Of a stretch of 64,000 bases of DNA, positions 45,412-55,157 are shown in pieces. Position numbers and translations under genes: made by a program. Within the stretch, counting starts at the first letter, position 1, and each line of letters begins with the position of its first letter. Below the pieces are notes generated by a model. That model saw only the letters and a list, made by a program, of their open reading frames with translations, did no database searches and was not told where the DNA came from. This stretch comes from Chloroflexota bacterium (GTDB taxonomy: Bacteria > Chloroflexota > Dormibacteria > Dormibacterales > Dormibacteraceae): NCBI GenBank assembly GCA_005882135.1, contig VBDR01000026.1, positions 1 to 64,000 of the forward strand. The letters run 5' to 3'.

Positions 45412-46947
45412 CTACACCTTCTCCGTGACTCGATATTCGAGGTAGCGCCCCAACAGTAAACGCGTGTGGGCTTCCAGCGCCGGAAGCACGCTCATCACGA
45501 GGCCGACGATCGGGTACAGCAAGTATTCGAGGTAGATCCCGCCCTTCTTCCAAAATGGCCAGCTCACGGGCTTGGGCGGCAGCATGCGGATCTCGAAATA
45601 GAGGAAGAAGAGCACCGTCGAAAGCGTGACGCCGAGCAGAACCCCCGAGATTCCCCACAGCGTCTGGCCCAGGTCGGTCAGTGAGAAGTCGGTGCTGACC
45701 CAGATCGGGACCGACGCTCCGAAGAGAAGCAGCACCGGGAGGAAGATCCAGTTGAGGTGATTGAGGAAAAGGTTCATGAACCGCCGGAAGCGCAGCCACA
45801 GCGGGATCTCAGGGTGCTTGAAGAACCTGGCGAGCACGTACGGAACGTCTGTGATGCCCCAAGCCCAACGCTTGATCTGGTTGTACTGGCTGACGTGCGT
45901 CGCGGCGTAGTCGCGCGCCTGCGGGGAATCACCGTAGATGGGCAACCAGACGGATTTGACCGAGAAGAGCTTGCCGAAGGTGAAGAATGCTTTCCAGTAA
46001 AACCGCGAGTCCTCGGGGATCACGTCCTTGTCCCAATAGCCGACCTTGTGCACGAAGTCGAGGCTGCACGTGTAGCTAGAAAATGCGACGAGACGGTGTG
46101 GCCGCGAGTGGAGAAACATCTGCCACTGCGAGGTGCTGGCGGACATGATCCTGACGGCCAGCGGCACCTGCCAGATGTTGTTGTGGAACAACGGCACCGG
46201 CTGCCAGATCAGGTAGTCGCGCAGCGCCTCGCGCGCGTGATGCCAGCTGATCCAAGCGAAGTATTGGGGATGGACGCGATAGTCCGAGTCGAGATCGGTG
46301 ATCAGGACCTTGCTCAGGTCAAAGCCTTCATCGGTGAGGACCCGGACCATCCAGCGGCCGCCCCAGTTCATCGCGGCGGATTTGCCGATGACGATGCCAG
46401 GCTCCAGCGGGTCCTTGATGTGATAGAAGCCGCGCAGCCTGTTTCCAAACTTCTCTTTCAGGCGGGCCACGTTCTCCCACCCAGGCTTGTCGGTCTCGCG
46501 CGTGATGATGCCGACGAGCTTCAGCTCGTCCGGGTAGTTCGAGTCAACAATCGCCTGCACCGTGCGCTCGAGCACGTGATAGGGCTCGGTGTAGGTCGGG
46601 ACGACGCTCAGGTGGTAGTACCGCAGCGGGTCCACTGCCGTGGCCGGGGCTTGCTCCCTGCAGAGCGCCAGCCAGTCCTTTCTCATGTCCCGACGCATCC
46701 GGAGCATCGTGCCGTAGACGCCCGTCACGACGCTCACCGCCCGCACCACCCAGTAGGTATCGAAGAGCAGCACGACGACCGCGACGAAGAGAGCCCCGGA
46801 CGAGTGGAAGATGATCGGGATCCACGCCGGGGCCCCCAGCAGCACCCATGTCACCAGGCCAGGGGCGGCCTCGAAAAGCCTGGCGCCGAACTGGCGCATC
46901 GCCAGCTCCCAGGCGGACACCGGCGGCGGCGCTTCGATCACGGCCAC
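45412..46947 (-). CDS. Membrane family 2 glycosyltransferase, cellulose-synthase-like
   Basis: 511 aa. Two N-terminal membrane helices, a cytosolic GT-A domain ([19 protein letters not shown]; DxD in [11 protein letters not shown]; acceptor/TED-like [19 protein letters not shown] matching the QxxRW motif), then three to four C-terminal helices. This is the processive synthase pattern, though chain type is unknown. GTG 46947 is chosen because CATAAT lies 6 nt upstream; the longer frame starts in a repeat. Confidence 0.87.
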   Translation of the reverse strand: MAVIEAPPPVSAWELAMRQFGARLFEAAPGLVTWVLLGAPAWIPIIFHSSGALFVAVVVLLFDTYWVVRAVSVVTGVYGTMLRMRRDMRKDWLALCREQAPATAVDPLRYYHLSVVPTYTEPYHVLERTVQAIVDSNYPDELKLVGIITRETDKPGWENVARLKEKFGNRLRGFYHIKDPLEPGIVIGKSAAMNWGGRWMVRVLTDEGFDLSKVLITDLDSDYRVHPQYFAWISWHHAREALRDYLIWQPVPLFHNNIWQVPLAVRIMSASTSQWQMFLHSRPHRLVAFSSYTCSLDFVHKVGYWDKDVIPEDSRFYWKAFFTFGKLFSVKSVWLPIYGDSPQARDYAATHVSQYNQIKRWAWGITDVPYVLARFFKHPEIPLWLRFRRFMNLFLNHLNWIFLPVLLLFGASVPIWVSTDFSLTDLGQTLWGISGVLLGVTLSTVLFFLYFEIRMLPPKPVSWPFWKKGGIYLEYLLYPIVGLVMSVLPALEAHTRLLLGRYLEYRVTEKV

Positions 46948-46957
46948 GAGCCGATTA

Positions 46958-47055
46958 TGTCCTCCCCGCTTAGCGGGCAGGTGGCTCCTCCCCATTGATG
47001 GCGAGGTGGGGCGCAGCGCCGGAGGGCAGACGCCGGAGGGCGGACGCGAGAGGGG
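46958..47055. repeat. Dispersed palindromic repeat, copy 6
   Basis: CCTCCCCGCTTAGCGGGCAGG, then CCTCCCCATTGATGGCGAGG, GGGGCGC-AGC-GCCGGAGGG and degenerate tail units. It fills most of the gap between the divergent GT2 and thioredoxin genes. Confidence 0.8.
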
Positions 47056-47092
47056 CTGGAATACAGATCAGGCCTCAGACCTTGTATTGGGC

Positions 47093-47440
47093 ATGAACAA
47101 CCTTCAGCACTTCGACGGCCCGACTTTCGAGGCCGATGTGCTCAACTCCGCGGACCCCGTCGTGGTCGACTTCTGGGCCGAATGGTGCCCTCCCTGCAAG
47201 ATGATGGAACCGGCGGTCGAGAGGCTGGCCGATGAGTTTGCCGGCAAGGTGAAGATCGGGAAGCTGGACGTCGACGTGAACCAGGACATCGCCATCCGGT
47301 ACGGCGTCATGGGCATCCCCACGCTGGGCCTCTTCAAGGACGGCAAGCTGGTGGACCGGATGGTCGGCTATCCCGGCGGAGCAGCCCCGATCCGCTCGTG
47401 GATCGAGAACAGCACAAACGTAACAACCGCCAACAAATAA
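47093..47440 (+). CDS. trxA: Thioredoxin
   Basis: 115 aa, single thioredoxin fold. Active site [13 protein letters not shown] (WCPPC rather than the usual WCGPC), buried Asp in VVVDFWAEW, cis-Pro in [15 protein letters not shown] 47093 (MNNLQHFDG) is the natural start. The Pro at the active site should change the redox potential relative to WCGPC thioredoxins. Confidence 0.94.
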   Translation: MNNLQHFDGPTFEADVLNSADPVVVDFWAEWCPPCKMMEPAVERLADEFAGKVKIGKLDVDVNQDIAIRYGVMGIPTLGLFKDGKLVDRMVGYPGGAAPIRSWIENSTNVTTANK

Positions 47441-47505
47441 AACCGCACGGGGATGGGCGGCCGGGGAAATCCTACCCGCCCTCTTATGTAACCGACATCC
47501 CCTTG

Positions 47506-47528
47506 GCGGCCGGGTTCACCCCGGCCGC
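47506..47528 (+). terminator. GC-rich hairpin after trxA
   Basis: GCGGCCGGG-TTCAC-CCCGGCCGC, 9-bp arms, no T-run. Confidence 0.45.
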
Positions 47529-47634
47529 GACTTTGCCCGAGAGGTCTGCCACAGGTCGCCTGCAGCGACTACTTAGACAATCCCAACCGTATACCGGAAT
47601 GGGAGCAGCGCCTGCGGCGCAGCCGCACGCGCGA

Positions 47635-47670
47635 TGAGGGAAAACCATCGGGGTTTTCCCTCATATCTTT
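47635..47670. terminator. Bidirectional terminator between trxA and glnB
   Basis: TGAGGGAAAACC-ATCGG-GGTTTTCCCTCA, 12-bp arms, followed on the plus strand by TATCTTT; it lies right after the glnB stop on the minus strand. The rest of the 228-nt gap has no gene. Confidence 0.75.
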
Positions 47671-48070
47671 AGTGGCCCCACATGGCGCGCTCGGCGTGCT
47701 GGACGGTTTCTGGGCCGTGCTCACCCGTCCGGATGCGCACCGCGTCCTCGACCCCGATGACGAAGATCTTGCCGTCGCCGACCTCACCGTCGCCGGTCCG
47801 CCCGGCTACCGCCAGCTTGTCGACCACCGTGGTGACGATCTCCGACTTCATGACCGCCTCAACTTTCAGGCGCGGTCGAAGCGAGATGTGCACGGAAGCC
47901 CCACGGTATTTCTCCGTGTAACCGCGCTGCGCGCCGCATCCTTTGACCTCTGTCACCGTCACGCCCGAGACGCCGCATTCGTCCAGGACGTCCTGGACCT
48001 CCTGCAGCCGCTCGTGGCGGATGATCGCGACCACCATGCTCATCGCCAGGCCACTTCCGTTCGCGGTCAT
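47669..48070 (-). CDS. glnB: Nitrogen regulatory protein P-II
   Basis: 133 aa, slightly longer than the usual 112 because of an extra N-terminus (MTANGSGLA) and a C-terminal tail. PII signatures: VVAIIRHERLQEVQDVL, T-loop GAQRGYTEKYRGA with the modifiable Tyr, and VGDGKIFVIGVEDAVRIRTGE at the ATP/2-oxoglutarate site. It overlaps amt by 4 nt (amt first, glnB second, the reverse of glnK-amtB), so it likely gates the transporter. Confidence 0.95.
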   Translation of the reverse strand: MTANGSGLAMSMVVAIIRHERLQEVQDVLDECGVSGVTVTEVKGCGAQRGYTEKYRGASVHISLRPRLKVEAVMKSEIVTTVVDKLAVAGRTGDGEVGDGKIFVIGVEDAVRIRTGEHGPETVQHAERAMWGH

Positions 48071-49569
48071 GCCGGCGACACCTCCTTGTGCTGGGCGGGC
48101 ACAGGTTCATCATGCGGGTGCGGGTTGACTGTCGGAGTGTCAGCAGGGCGGTAGACGCCGCCCGGCACCGGCATGAACGACTCGGGGTAACCCCACATGC
48201 CGTGCTCGCTGATGTCCAGACCCTCCATCTCCTCCCCTGCCGAGACGCGCAGACCGACTGTCTTCTTGATGATCCAGAAAAGCCCGTAGCTGAGAACGAA
48301 GACGGTGACGAAGGAGGCCCCCACCGCGATGGCCTGCGCACCGAGCTGGTGAAAGCTGCCCGTGTAGAAAAGTCCGCCCTGGCCGACGCCGTTGAACTTC
48401 GCCAGCGCGGGAGTTGTGAAGAGACCGCAGCTGAGCGTGCCCCAGATGCCGGCCATGCCGTGTGCCGGCAGTGCGCCCACCGGGTCATCGAGCACCCTGT
48501 CGAGGGCGAGCACTCCGACCACGACGATCACCCCCGCAACCGCGCCGATGACGATCCCGGCCCACGGCTCGACGTAGCCTGACGGTGCGGTGATCGCCAC
48601 GAGCGCGGCGATGGCGCCGTTGCCGATCATGCCTACGTCCATTGTCTTCGTGATCAGGTAGACCGTGACCAGGGCCGCCACTGCTCCGCCCGCGGCCGCG
48701 AGGTTGGTGACCACGACGACGTCCGCGAAGTGCAGGTTCGTCGCGTTGAGGGTCGACCCTGGGTTGAAGCCAAACCATCCAAACCAGAGGATCAGCACGC
48801 CCAGCTGGGCCAGCGGCATGTTGTGCCCCGGGATTGCGTTCGACCGCCCGCGCTCGTACTTGCCGATGCGCGCACCCAACAAAAGAAGGCCGGCCAGCCC
48901 TGCCGTCGCGCCCGTGAGGTGAACGACTGTCGACCCGGCGAAGTCCTGCGAGCCGAGGGTCGCCATCAGAAATCCGCCGCCGAACAGCTGGTGGCTGATG
49001 AGTGGATAGATGAAGGCTGCGAACGGAACCCCGAAGAGGATGTAGACGATGAACTTGGTGCGCTCGAGCATGGTTCCCCAGACGATGGCCAGGGAGACAG
49101 CACAGAAGACGAACTCGAAGAACCACTTCCCTGCCGCAGGCACGGTGCTGGCGGCGATCGCCGGCAGGTCCATCGACGAACCTGGGCTGAACGTCGGGAA
49201 GAAGCCGCTGCCCCCGATCAAGGCAAATGCCCCGCCGGCTCCGAAAGCAAGACCGAACCCGACGCCCCAGTAGGCGATCGAGCTCACGCTCAGGTTGGTG
49301 ATGACCTTTGCCACCACCGTGCCGACGTTCTTCATGCGGCTGAAACCGACCTCCAGCATCGCGAAGCCGGCCTGCATGAACATCACGAAGCAGGCGGCTA
49401 CGATCACCCATACGGTGTCGGCCGCGACGCCGGCGGCCTGCGTAGCCGTGGTGTCGTCGGCGAGAACTGCAATCGGGATCAGCGCGGCGAGCGAGGCGAC
49501 CGTCGCGGATATGGCGAGCACCCGGCGACGGCGAATGAGCGATTTCCATAATTCCACGGGTAGCGGCAA
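48067..49569 (-). CDS. amt: Ammonium transporter
   Basis: 500 aa, signal-like first helix then eleven membrane segments. Amt motifs: MQAGFAMLEVGFSRMKN, DFAGSTVVHLTGATAGLAGL with the pore histidine, and VGALPAHGMAGIWGTL with the second. TTG 49569 is chosen because GGAGGTG (49582-49576) lies 6 nt upstream; the frame remains open to 49602. The cytoplasmic C-terminal tail of about 60 residues (GMWGYPESFMP) is the PII contact region. Confidence 0.93.
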   Translation of the reverse strand: MPLPVELWKSLIRRRRVLAISATVASLAALIPIAVLADDTTATQAAGVAADTVWVIVAACFVMFMQAGFAMLEVGFSRMKNVGTVVAKVITNLSVSSIAYWGVGFGLAFGAGGAFALIGGSGFFPTFSPGSSMDLPAIAASTVPAAGKWFFEFVFCAVSLAIVWGTMLERTKFIVYILFGVPFAAFIYPLISHQLFGGGFLMATLGSQDFAGSTVVHLTGATAGLAGLLLLGARIGKYERGRSNAIPGHNMPLAQLGVLILWFGWFGFNPGSTLNATNLHFADVVVVTNLAAAGGAVAALVTVYLITKTMDVGMIGNGAIAALVAITAPSGYVEPWAGIVIGAVAGVIVVVGVLALDRVLDDPVGALPAHGMAGIWGTLSCGLFTTPALAKFNGVGQGGLFYTGSFHQLGAQAIAVGASFVTVFVLSYGLFWIIKKTVGLRVSAGEEMEGLDISEHGMWGYPESFMPVPGGVYRPADTPTVNPHPHDEPVPAQHKEVSPA

Positions 49570-49733
49570 GTACGTCACCTCCAGAGTTCTCCCTGGCGCC
49601 AATGGGCGCTCGGCTGATGGGCTCAGCCTAGGAGCAGTGCCAGGCGGTCAGAAACGTGTGGCTTCGACGAATTGGCGACCTCGGCCTCGTGCTGTTCGCA
49701 CAGGAGGCCACGGCCAACTGACGCCTGGTCTTT

Positions 49734-49746
49734 GTGTCAACCACAC
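49734..49746 (+). promoter_or_regulatory. Operator-like motif in the amt-glnA intergenic region
   Basis: GTGTCAACCACAC (GTGT-N5-ACAC). The near-identical GTGTCAACAACAC occurs at 53226-53238 before the PucR-type regulator. It is about 60 nt upstream of the glnA -10. Confidence 0.5.
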
Positions 49747-49804
49747 AGGAAGTGAGGCCGCCGGTTCGTGCCCCTTTCACCTGATTGTTTGCAGAGCACC
49801 TTCC

Positions 49805-49810
49805 TACGAT
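49805..49810 (+). promoter_or_regulatory. -10 hexamer of glnA
   Basis: TACGAT, 43 nt before the ATG; unlike many genes here glnA has a leader with GGAGG 6 nt before its start. Confidence 0.4.
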
Positions 49811-49853
49811 CACTGTGAGGCCCGTCAAATCTTCGTATTCGTGGAGGGTGTTC

Positions 49854-51299
49854 ATGGCAGTTGAGACAAAGTCGGTCAGTAAGACCAGCCCGCGGGAGGT
49901 GCTGGATCGTGCCAAGGCCGAAGGAGTGGAGGTTGTCGACGTCAGGTTCGTCGACCTTCCAGGCACGTGGCAGCACTTCAGCCTTCCACTGGGGGAGCTG
50001 GAGGTCGACAGCTTCAAGGACGGGCTCGGATTTGACGGCTCGAGCATCCGCGGTTTCCAGTCGATCGATGAGAGCGACATGCTGCTCATGCCCGACCCCG
50101 ACTCGGCGACGATCGACCCCGTCCTTTCGCACAAGACGCTTTTTCTGATCTGCGACGTGGTCGACCCGATCACCCGCGAGCCGTACTCGCGCGATGCGCG
50201 CTTCATCGCCAAGAAAGCTGAAGGCCACCTGAAGCGATCCGGTATCGCAGACATCAGCTACTGGGGACCCGAGGCTGAGTTCTACCTCTTCAACTCGCTG
50301 CGCTTCGACCAGAACGCGCACAGCGGGTACTACTACATCGACTCGGAGGAAGGCATCTGGAACTCGGGCAAGAACTCCGAGGCAAACCTCGCGTTCCGGC
50401 CGCGGCACAAGGAGGGCTACTTCCCGGTGCCGCCGACCGACAAGCTGCAGGACCTGCGCTCGGAGATCATGCTCAAGCTGATCGAGGCGGGCGTGCGGGT
50501 CGAGGTGCAGCACCACGAAGTCGGCACCGCCGGCCAGGCCGAGATCGACATGCGATTCGACTCGCTGACCAAGATGGGCGACAAGATGATGGTCTACAAG
50601 TACGTCATCAAGAACATCGCGGCGCAGCACGGATACGTCGCGACCTTCATGCCGAAGCCGCTCTTCCAGGACAACGGCTCTGGGATGCACGTGCACCAGA
50701 GCCTCTGGAAAGACGGGGAGAACCTGTTCGCCGACACGAAGGGATACGCCGGGCTGAGCCAGACCGCTGTCTACTACATAGGCGGCCTGCTGAGGCACGC
50801 GGCGGCGCTGCTCGCGATCTGCGCACCGACCACGAACTCGTACCGGCGGCTCGTGCCCGGCTATGAGGCTCCGATCAACCTCGTTTACTCCAAGCGCAAC
50901 CGCTCGGCGTGTGTGCGCATCCCGATGTACTCGACCAACCCCAAGACGAAGAGGGTCGAGTTCCGGTCGCCGGACCCGGCTGCCAACCCATACCTCGCTT
51001 TCTCGGCATGCCTGATGGCCGGCCTCGACGGCATCAAGAACAAGATCACACCGCCAGAGCCCGTGGACAAAGACATCTACGAGCTCGAGGGCGAGGAGAA
51101 GGCCAAGATCAGGTCCGTGCCGGGATCGCTGGCCGAATCACTCGACGCGCTGGAGAAGGACCATGCTTTCCTGCTCGAAGGCGGGGTTTTCACCAAAGAC
51201 GTCATCGACACCTGGATCGACTACAAGCGCAAGAAGGAAGTCGACGCGGTCGCGCTGCGTCCGCACCCATGGGAGTTCATGCTCTACTCCGACGTTTAG
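49854..51299 (+). CDS. glnA: Glutamine synthetase type I
   Basis: 481 aa. Glu + NH3 + ATP to Gln. Beta-Grasp [19 protein letters not shown], metal/ATP sites [45 protein letters not shown] and [20 protein letters not shown]. The region [14 protein letters not shown] corresponds to the adenylylation loop and has a tyrosine. ATG 49854 has GGAGG at a good distance; the frame runs further upstream without support. Confidence 0.97.
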   Translation: MAVETKSVSKTSPREVLDRAKAEGVEVVDVRFVDLPGTWQHFSLPLGELEVDSFKDGLGFDGSSIRGFQSIDESDMLLMPDPDSATIDPVLSHKTLFLICDVVDPITREPYSRDARFIAKKAEGHLKRSGIADISYWGPEAEFYLFNSLRFDQNAHSGYYYIDSEEGIWNSGKNSEANLAFRPRHKEGYFPVPPTDKLQDLRSEIMLKLIEAGVRVEVQHHEVGTAGQAEIDMRFDSLTKMGDKMMVYKYVIKNIAAQHGYVATFMPKPLFQDNGSGMHVHQSLWKDGENLFADTKGYAGLSQTAVYYIGGLLRHAAALLAICAPTTNSYRRLVPGYEAPINLVYSKRNRSACVRIPMYSTNPKTKRVEFRSPDPAANPYLAFSACLMAGLDGIKNKITPPEPVDKDIYELEGEEKAKIRSVPGSLAESLDALEKDHAFLLEGGVFTKDVIDTWIDYKRKKEVDAVALRPHPWEFMLYSDV

Positions 51300-51322
51300 C
51301 TAGAGGCGGTCCATCTACTCCA

Positions 51323-51350
51323 AAGGGCCTCGGCTCGCGCCGGGGCCCTT
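51323..51350. terminator. Terminator between glnA and the PucR-type gene
   Basis: AAGGGCC-t-CGGC-tcgc-GCCG-g-GGCCCTT, a near-perfect stem between convergent genes. Confidence 0.7.
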
Positions 51351-51400
51351 CACCTCCCCACCGTGTGGGGGCCGCGCGCTGCGCGCACGGAGGGGGTGGA
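51351..51400. repeat. Dispersed palindromic repeat, copy 7
   Basis: CACCTCCCCACCGTGTGGGGG, then CCGCGCGCTGCGCGCACGG and AGGGGGTGG. A divergent member adjoining the terminator. Confidence 0.7.
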
Positions 51401-51415
51401 AGCTAAAACTTGCAA

Positions 51416-53188
51416 TCACATTCCGAGCATGGCGCGGGCGCGCAATGCGATCGAGATGGCGACGCGGGTCTCGGGATCATCGAGCTGCAGTCCGGTGAGG
51501 GACTGGATGCGCTCGACACGGTAGGTCATCGAGTTGATGTGAATGCCGAGGTTGCGAGCAGCCGCGCGGCGAGTCCACCGCGCCGCGGACAGCGCCTCGA
51601 GCGTTTCCAGCAGGGGTGTGTCACGTGACTGCGCATAGTCGAGCAGGGGGCCCAGCAGCTCGTGGACAAAGCGGCGCAGCGCATCGGGGCTCTGGACCTC
51701 CAGCAGCAGCCTGAACGCTCCCAACGATCGGTAGGACGCAACCCGTCCCCGCCCGCCGGCGCGGCGGGTCAGCCGCAGCGACTGCCGAGCCTCGAGATGC
51801 GACCGCGCAAGCTCGCCGACGCCGTTGGCCAGGTTGCCGATACCCACCGACGCCGAGCCCGGCTTCATGACCGGCACAGCCGCGGCCAGCACCTGGGCGG
51901 CCAGCTTCTCCACCGCCGCCAGGTCGGCCGCGAGCTCGTCCGGAACCAGAAAAACCGCGGACGAGGGACGGACCAACGTCAGCGCGCCAGGCAGGCGCGA
52001 ACGGATCAGGCCGTGCAGCGCGCCGTCGAGCCGGTCCTGCTGACCTCGTGCCGACAGCGCGGCCCCGGTCTTGTCGTCGTCCGCCTCCAGCACGACCACC
52101 CACGCCCGCGGCGGCAGCCGGTGTCCCAAGCGCTCCGCCTGCCGGGCGATGCGTTCCGCCTCCTCCGATTCCAGCCCACCGGCGAGGACCTCCTCGACCA
52201 GGTCCCCGCGCAACCGTCGTTCGACTTCGGCCGCGGCCCGCTCCTTGGACAGCTCGAGCGCCAGCACCGTCGACCCGTGCTCGAGGGCGCGGAGGCGACC
52301 CTCCGCATCGGCGGTCTCCTGGTCGATGCCGACGGCGAGCATGCCCAGCATGTCGGCGCCGGCGCGCACCGGCACCACGTCCAGCGGCCTCGGCGGACGC
52401 CCAGCGTTGACCCGCACCTCGCGGGCGGCGGTTTGCGCCAGAGAGGCCGGGACCTGGATGCGCGGTGGCATGCCGTCCGAAGCCTCACCGACCCCACGCA
52501 CGCGGTACCCGTCAGCCGAATAGAGCGCCGCTCGGCCTCCGGCGAGCGAACCGATGACCTCGAGGATCGACTGGATGCCGGCACCCTCGAGCGACAGCTT
52601 GGTGAAGCGCTCGTGGATGTCATGGGACAGCTGGATCTCCGCGAGCTGGACTTCGGTGCGCCGCTGCAGCTCGCTCCGCTCGAGGATTCCTGCCACCTGC
52701 GCGGCGATGGCGCGGAGGAAATCGATGTCCCCCGAGTTGAACTCGCGCCGCTCGGTGCTCTGGACGTTGAGGACTCCGACCAGGCGCGGACCGGACTCGA
52801 TGGGCACCGAGGCCATGGAGTGGAAGCGGTCCTCGTCCAGCCCTGGGACCCACTTCCAGTGAGGCTCCTTGCTGACGTCGGGCACGACGGCCGGCCGGCG
52901 CGACTCCGCGACCCAGCCGGTGATGCCCTCCCCCACCTTCATCGTCACCTTGCCGACCATGTTCTCGTTGAGGCCGTTGGTCGCGGTGAGCAGCAGCTCG
53001 CGGCCGTGCGGCAGCACCAGATAGAGCGAACAGACGTCGGCGCCGATGGCCGAAGTCGTCTCGCGGATGATCAGCTCGAGCAGCTCATCAGGGCGCTGGG
53101 TTGACGCCGCCGCCTGGGCCAGGCGGACGAGGAAATTCAGCTCCCGAGCGGCGAGGCTCGAGTCGGCGGCACCGGAGGCGACGTGCAC
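51416..53188 (-). CDS. GAF-domain PucR/CdaR-type transcriptional regulator
   Basis: 590 aa. N-terminal GAF domain (about residues 30-180: VGEGITGWVAESRRPAVV), a middle region with a GGDEF-like CdaR module (WVVVLEADD, LVPDELAADLAAVEKLAAQV, VGIGNLANGVGEL), and a C-terminal PucR helix-turn-helix (LLETLEALSAARWTRRAAAR, HINSMTYRVERIQSLTG). Ligand unknown. GTG 53188 is preferred since TAACTT lies 7 nt upstream; GTG 53215 is possible. It faces glnA, and a motif before it also occurs before glnA, so it may control nitrogen genes and itself. Confidence 0.88.
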   Translation of the reverse strand: MHVASGAADSSLAARELNFLVRLAQAAASTQRPDELLELIIRETTSAIGADVCSLYLVLPHGRELLLTATNGLNENMVGKVTMKVGEGITGWVAESRRPAVVPDVSKEPHWKWVPGLDEDRFHSMASVPIESGPRLVGVLNVQSTERREFNSGDIDFLRAIAAQVAGILERSELQRRTEVQLAEIQLSHDIHERFTKLSLEGAGIQSILEVIGSLAGGRAALYSADGYRVRGVGEASDGMPPRIQVPASLAQTAAREVRVNAGRPPRPLDVVPVRAGADMLGMLAVGIDQETADAEGRLRALEHGSTVLALELSKERAAAEVERRLRGDLVEEVLAGGLESEEAERIARQAERLGHRLPPRAWVVVLEADDDKTGAALSARGQQDRLDGALHGLIRSRLPGALTLVRPSSAVFLVPDELAADLAAVEKLAAQVLAAAVPVMKPGSASVGIGNLANGVGELARSHLEARQSLRLTRRAGGRGRVASYRSLGAFRLLLEVQSPDALRRFVHELLGPLLDYAQSRDTPLLETLEALSAARWTRRAAARNLGIHINSMTYRVERIQSLTGLQLDDPETRVAISIALRARAMLGM

Positions 53189-53195
53189 GCCGGCT

Positions 53196-53201
53196 AAGTT
53201 A
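53196..53201 (-). promoter_or_regulatory. -10 hexamer of the PucR-type regulator
   Basis: TAACTT on the minus strand, 7 nt before GTG 53188. Confidence 0.35.
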
Positions 53202-53225
53202 CGGCTGTTCTTCACGCCAGATCTC

Positions 53226-53238
53226 GTGTCAACAACAC
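53226..53238 (-). promoter_or_regulatory. Operator-like motif before the PucR-type regulator
   Basis: Plus-strand GTGTCAACAACAC, 12 of 13 bases equal to the motif at 49734. It sits just upstream of the presumed -35 region, a position suited to autoregulation. Confidence 0.5.
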
Positions 53239-53298
53239 AATGGACAACCCACTGGCTAGTGTGACCGATACAGACTCGACCTGATACCGAGTTGGCAG

Positions 53299-53304
53299 TA
53301 GATT
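53299..53304 (+). promoter_or_regulatory. -10 hexamer of the class V aminotransferase gene
   Basis: TAGATT, 9 nt before TTG 53314. Confidence 0.45.
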
Positions 53305-53313
53305 AGGCCCAGA

Positions 53314-54720
53314 TTGTCATCTCCACATTCCGGCCAGTGGCGCGAGCACTTTGCGGGGGTCGACCTGCCGGTTCCGGTGCTCGGCGGCGCGACCCTCACC
53401 GGGATCAACTTCGACAATGCGGCCAGCACGCCGCCCCTGAGCCGGGTCCGCGACATGGTGACCGCGTTCTCCGATCTCTATTCGAGCGTTCACCGTGGGA
53501 CGGGATACAAGTCGCGGCTGTCGACCGAGGCGTACGAGCAGGCGCGGGAGCTGGTCTCGAAATTCCTTGGCGTCGATGAAAAAGATCAGGTGGTGATCTT
53601 CGTCAAGGGCACGACCGATGCGCTCAACCGAATCGCCGCCGAAGAGGCACGTCTCAACGGTCGCCAGGTCCTGGTCACCGAGATGGAGCATCACGCTGAC
53701 CTGCTGCCGTGGCGGCATCGGGGCGATCACGTGATGGTCGGCCTCTCGGATGAAGGACACATCGACCTCGAAGCGATCGAGCATGCGTTGAAGAGCGGCG
53801 ACGGCAAGATCAGCCTGGTTGCGGTCTGCGGCGCGTCGAACGTGACGGGATTCGTCTCCCCGATTCACGAGGTGGCCGAGCTCGCCCATCGCTACGGGGC
53901 TCGGATCTCGGTCGACGCCGCCCAGCTGGCGCCGCATCACCGCATCGACGTCCGACCCGCCGATGACCCCGGGCATCTCGACTTTCTCTCGTTCTCGGGA
54001 CACAAGATGTACGCGCCTTATGGCGCCGGCGTGCTGATTGCGCCGCGCGACTTTTTCGCCGGTGCGCCAGAGGTCATGGGCGGCGGCGCGATCAGCATCG
54101 TGACCTGGGACGACACGGTATGGGCCGATCTGCCTGACCGTGAGGAGGCCGGCTCGCCCAACGTCATCGGCGCGGTTGCGTTGGGCGTCGCGATCGAGAC
54201 GCTGCTCGAGCTCGGCTTCAGCGAGATGCTGGATTACGAGGTCGGGCTAGGAGGCCGAATGATCGCCGGCTTGAGCGGCATTCCCGGCGTGAGCGTGCTT
54301 GGTGGTCTGGAGCCCAGCACGGGCGGCACCCGCCTCGCGCTGGCGAGCTTTGTCGTGGAGGGGTTGCACCACGGCCTGGTCGCGGCGGCCCTGAGCCACG
54401 AATGGGCCATCGCTGTCCGCCACGGCTGCTTTTGCGCCAACCCGTACGTCTTCCGCCTCTTGCACATGAATCGGGACGACGTCGCGGAGGTGGAGGGAGA
54501 GGTGACGGCCGGCCGGCGCAAAGCGCTCCCGGGCGCGGTTCGGGCGAGCCTGGCGCCGTACAACACCGAGGCCGAGGTCGACCGTTTTCTCGAGGCGGTC
54601 AGGCAGGTCGCACGGGGCCGGATCAAAGCCACCTACGAGCAGGCCGCGGACGGGACTTACTCGCCGGCCGGCGGCTGGCCTCGCATCACCAGCCCGCTGC
54701 ACGCGGTCGTGAAACACTGA
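53314..54720 (+). CDS. Class V aminotransferase, cysteine-desulfurase-like
   Basis: 468 aa PLP enzyme. Motifs: INFDNAASTPPLSRVRDMV, TEMEHHADLLPWRH, SVDAAQLAPHHRIDV, and the PLP lysine in LSFSGHKMYAPYGAGVL. A cysteine-containing loop RHGCFCANPYVFRLL lies where the catalytic Cys of SufS-like enzymes occurs. No suf/isc genes adjoin, so a SufS role is unproven; kynureninase- or isopenicillin-epimerase-like activity is possible. TTG 53314 is chosen from the leaderless spacing. Confidence 0.87.
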   Translation: MSSPHSGQWREHFAGVDLPVPVLGGATLTGINFDNAASTPPLSRVRDMVTAFSDLYSSVHRGTGYKSRLSTEAYEQARELVSKFLGVDEKDQVVIFVKGTTDALNRIAAEEARLNGRQVLVTEMEHHADLLPWRHRGDHVMVGLSDEGHIDLEAIEHALKSGDGKISLVAVCGASNVTGFVSPIHEVAELAHRYGARISVDAAQLAPHHRIDVRPADDPGHLDFLSFSGHKMYAPYGAGVLIAPRDFFAGAPEVMGGGAISIVTWDDTVWADLPDREEAGSPNVIGAVALGVAIETLLELGFSEMLDYEVGLGGRMIAGLSGIPGVSVLGGLEPSTGGTRLALASFVVEGLHHGLVAAALSHEWAIAVRHGCFCANPYVFRLLHMNRDDVAEVEGEVTAGRRKALPGAVRASLAPYNTEAEVDRFLEAVRQVARGRIKATYEQAADGTYSPAGGWPRITSPLHAVVKH

Positions 54721-54724
54721 CGCC

Positions 54725-54916
54725 ATGGTCAAACTCATCGTTGAGATCGTGCTCGCGATCTTTCTGCACCCGATCGCCTTCGTCCTCTGCGTGATCGACA
54801 TCGTCAACCGCCAGGAGCTGAGCGGGCTCTCGAAGTTGCTGTGGATCATCGTCACCTTCTTCTGGGGCATCGGCCCGATCCTCTACATCCTCCTGGGTCG
54901 CGGCAAGTTCTGGTGA
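54725..54916 (+). CDS. Small membrane protein, PLDc_N-like
   Basis: 63 aa with two hydrophobic helices and the pattern LWIIVTFFWGIGPILYILLGRGKFW, typical of the phospholipase-D N-terminal (PLDc_N) membrane domain found alone in many Gram-positives. Function unknown. It starts 4 nt after the aminotransferase stop. Confidence 0.7.
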   Translation: MVKLIVEIVLAIFLHPIAFVLCVIDIVNRQELSGLSKLLWIIVTFFWGIGPILYILLGRGKFW

Positions 54917-54929
54917 CGTAGCTGACCGG

Positions 54930-55157
54930 ATGAGAGACCGCGCGGCGACCAGGGCCCTGGTGCTCGGTCTGCTCGCGCTCCCGTTCGGGGTGTTGGCGCC
55001 CTTCGCCATCTGGAGCGGCATCCATTCGCTGCGGCGGATTCGCGCTTCGGACGGCGAGCTGCGTGGCACCTCCAGCGCCGGCGCCGGTCTGATCGCAGGC
55101 CTCGTCGGGCTGTCGGCCTTTCTGATCGGGACGTCTTACTGGCTGCTCGCATCGTGA
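54930..55157 (+). CDS. Small membrane protein, DUF4190-like
   Basis: 75 aa, two membrane helices around a short polar loop (GIHSLRRIRASDGELRG), as in DUF4190 proteins. Function unknown. It overlaps the following glycosidase gene by 4 nt (GTGA). Confidence 0.65.
   Translation: MRDRAATRALVLGLLALPFGVLAPFAIWSGIHSLRRIRASDGELRGTSSAGAGLIAGLVGLSAFLIGTSYWLLAS

Noticed and set aside
46948-46995. Upstream extension of the GT2 gene beginning [12 protein letters not shown]
   Set aside because: It is translation of repeat copy 6; GTG 46947 with a nearby -10 is more plausible.
45757-46998. Plus-strand open frame of 413 codons opposite the cellulose-synthase-like GT2
   Set aside because: Shadow of a gene with clear catalytic motifs.
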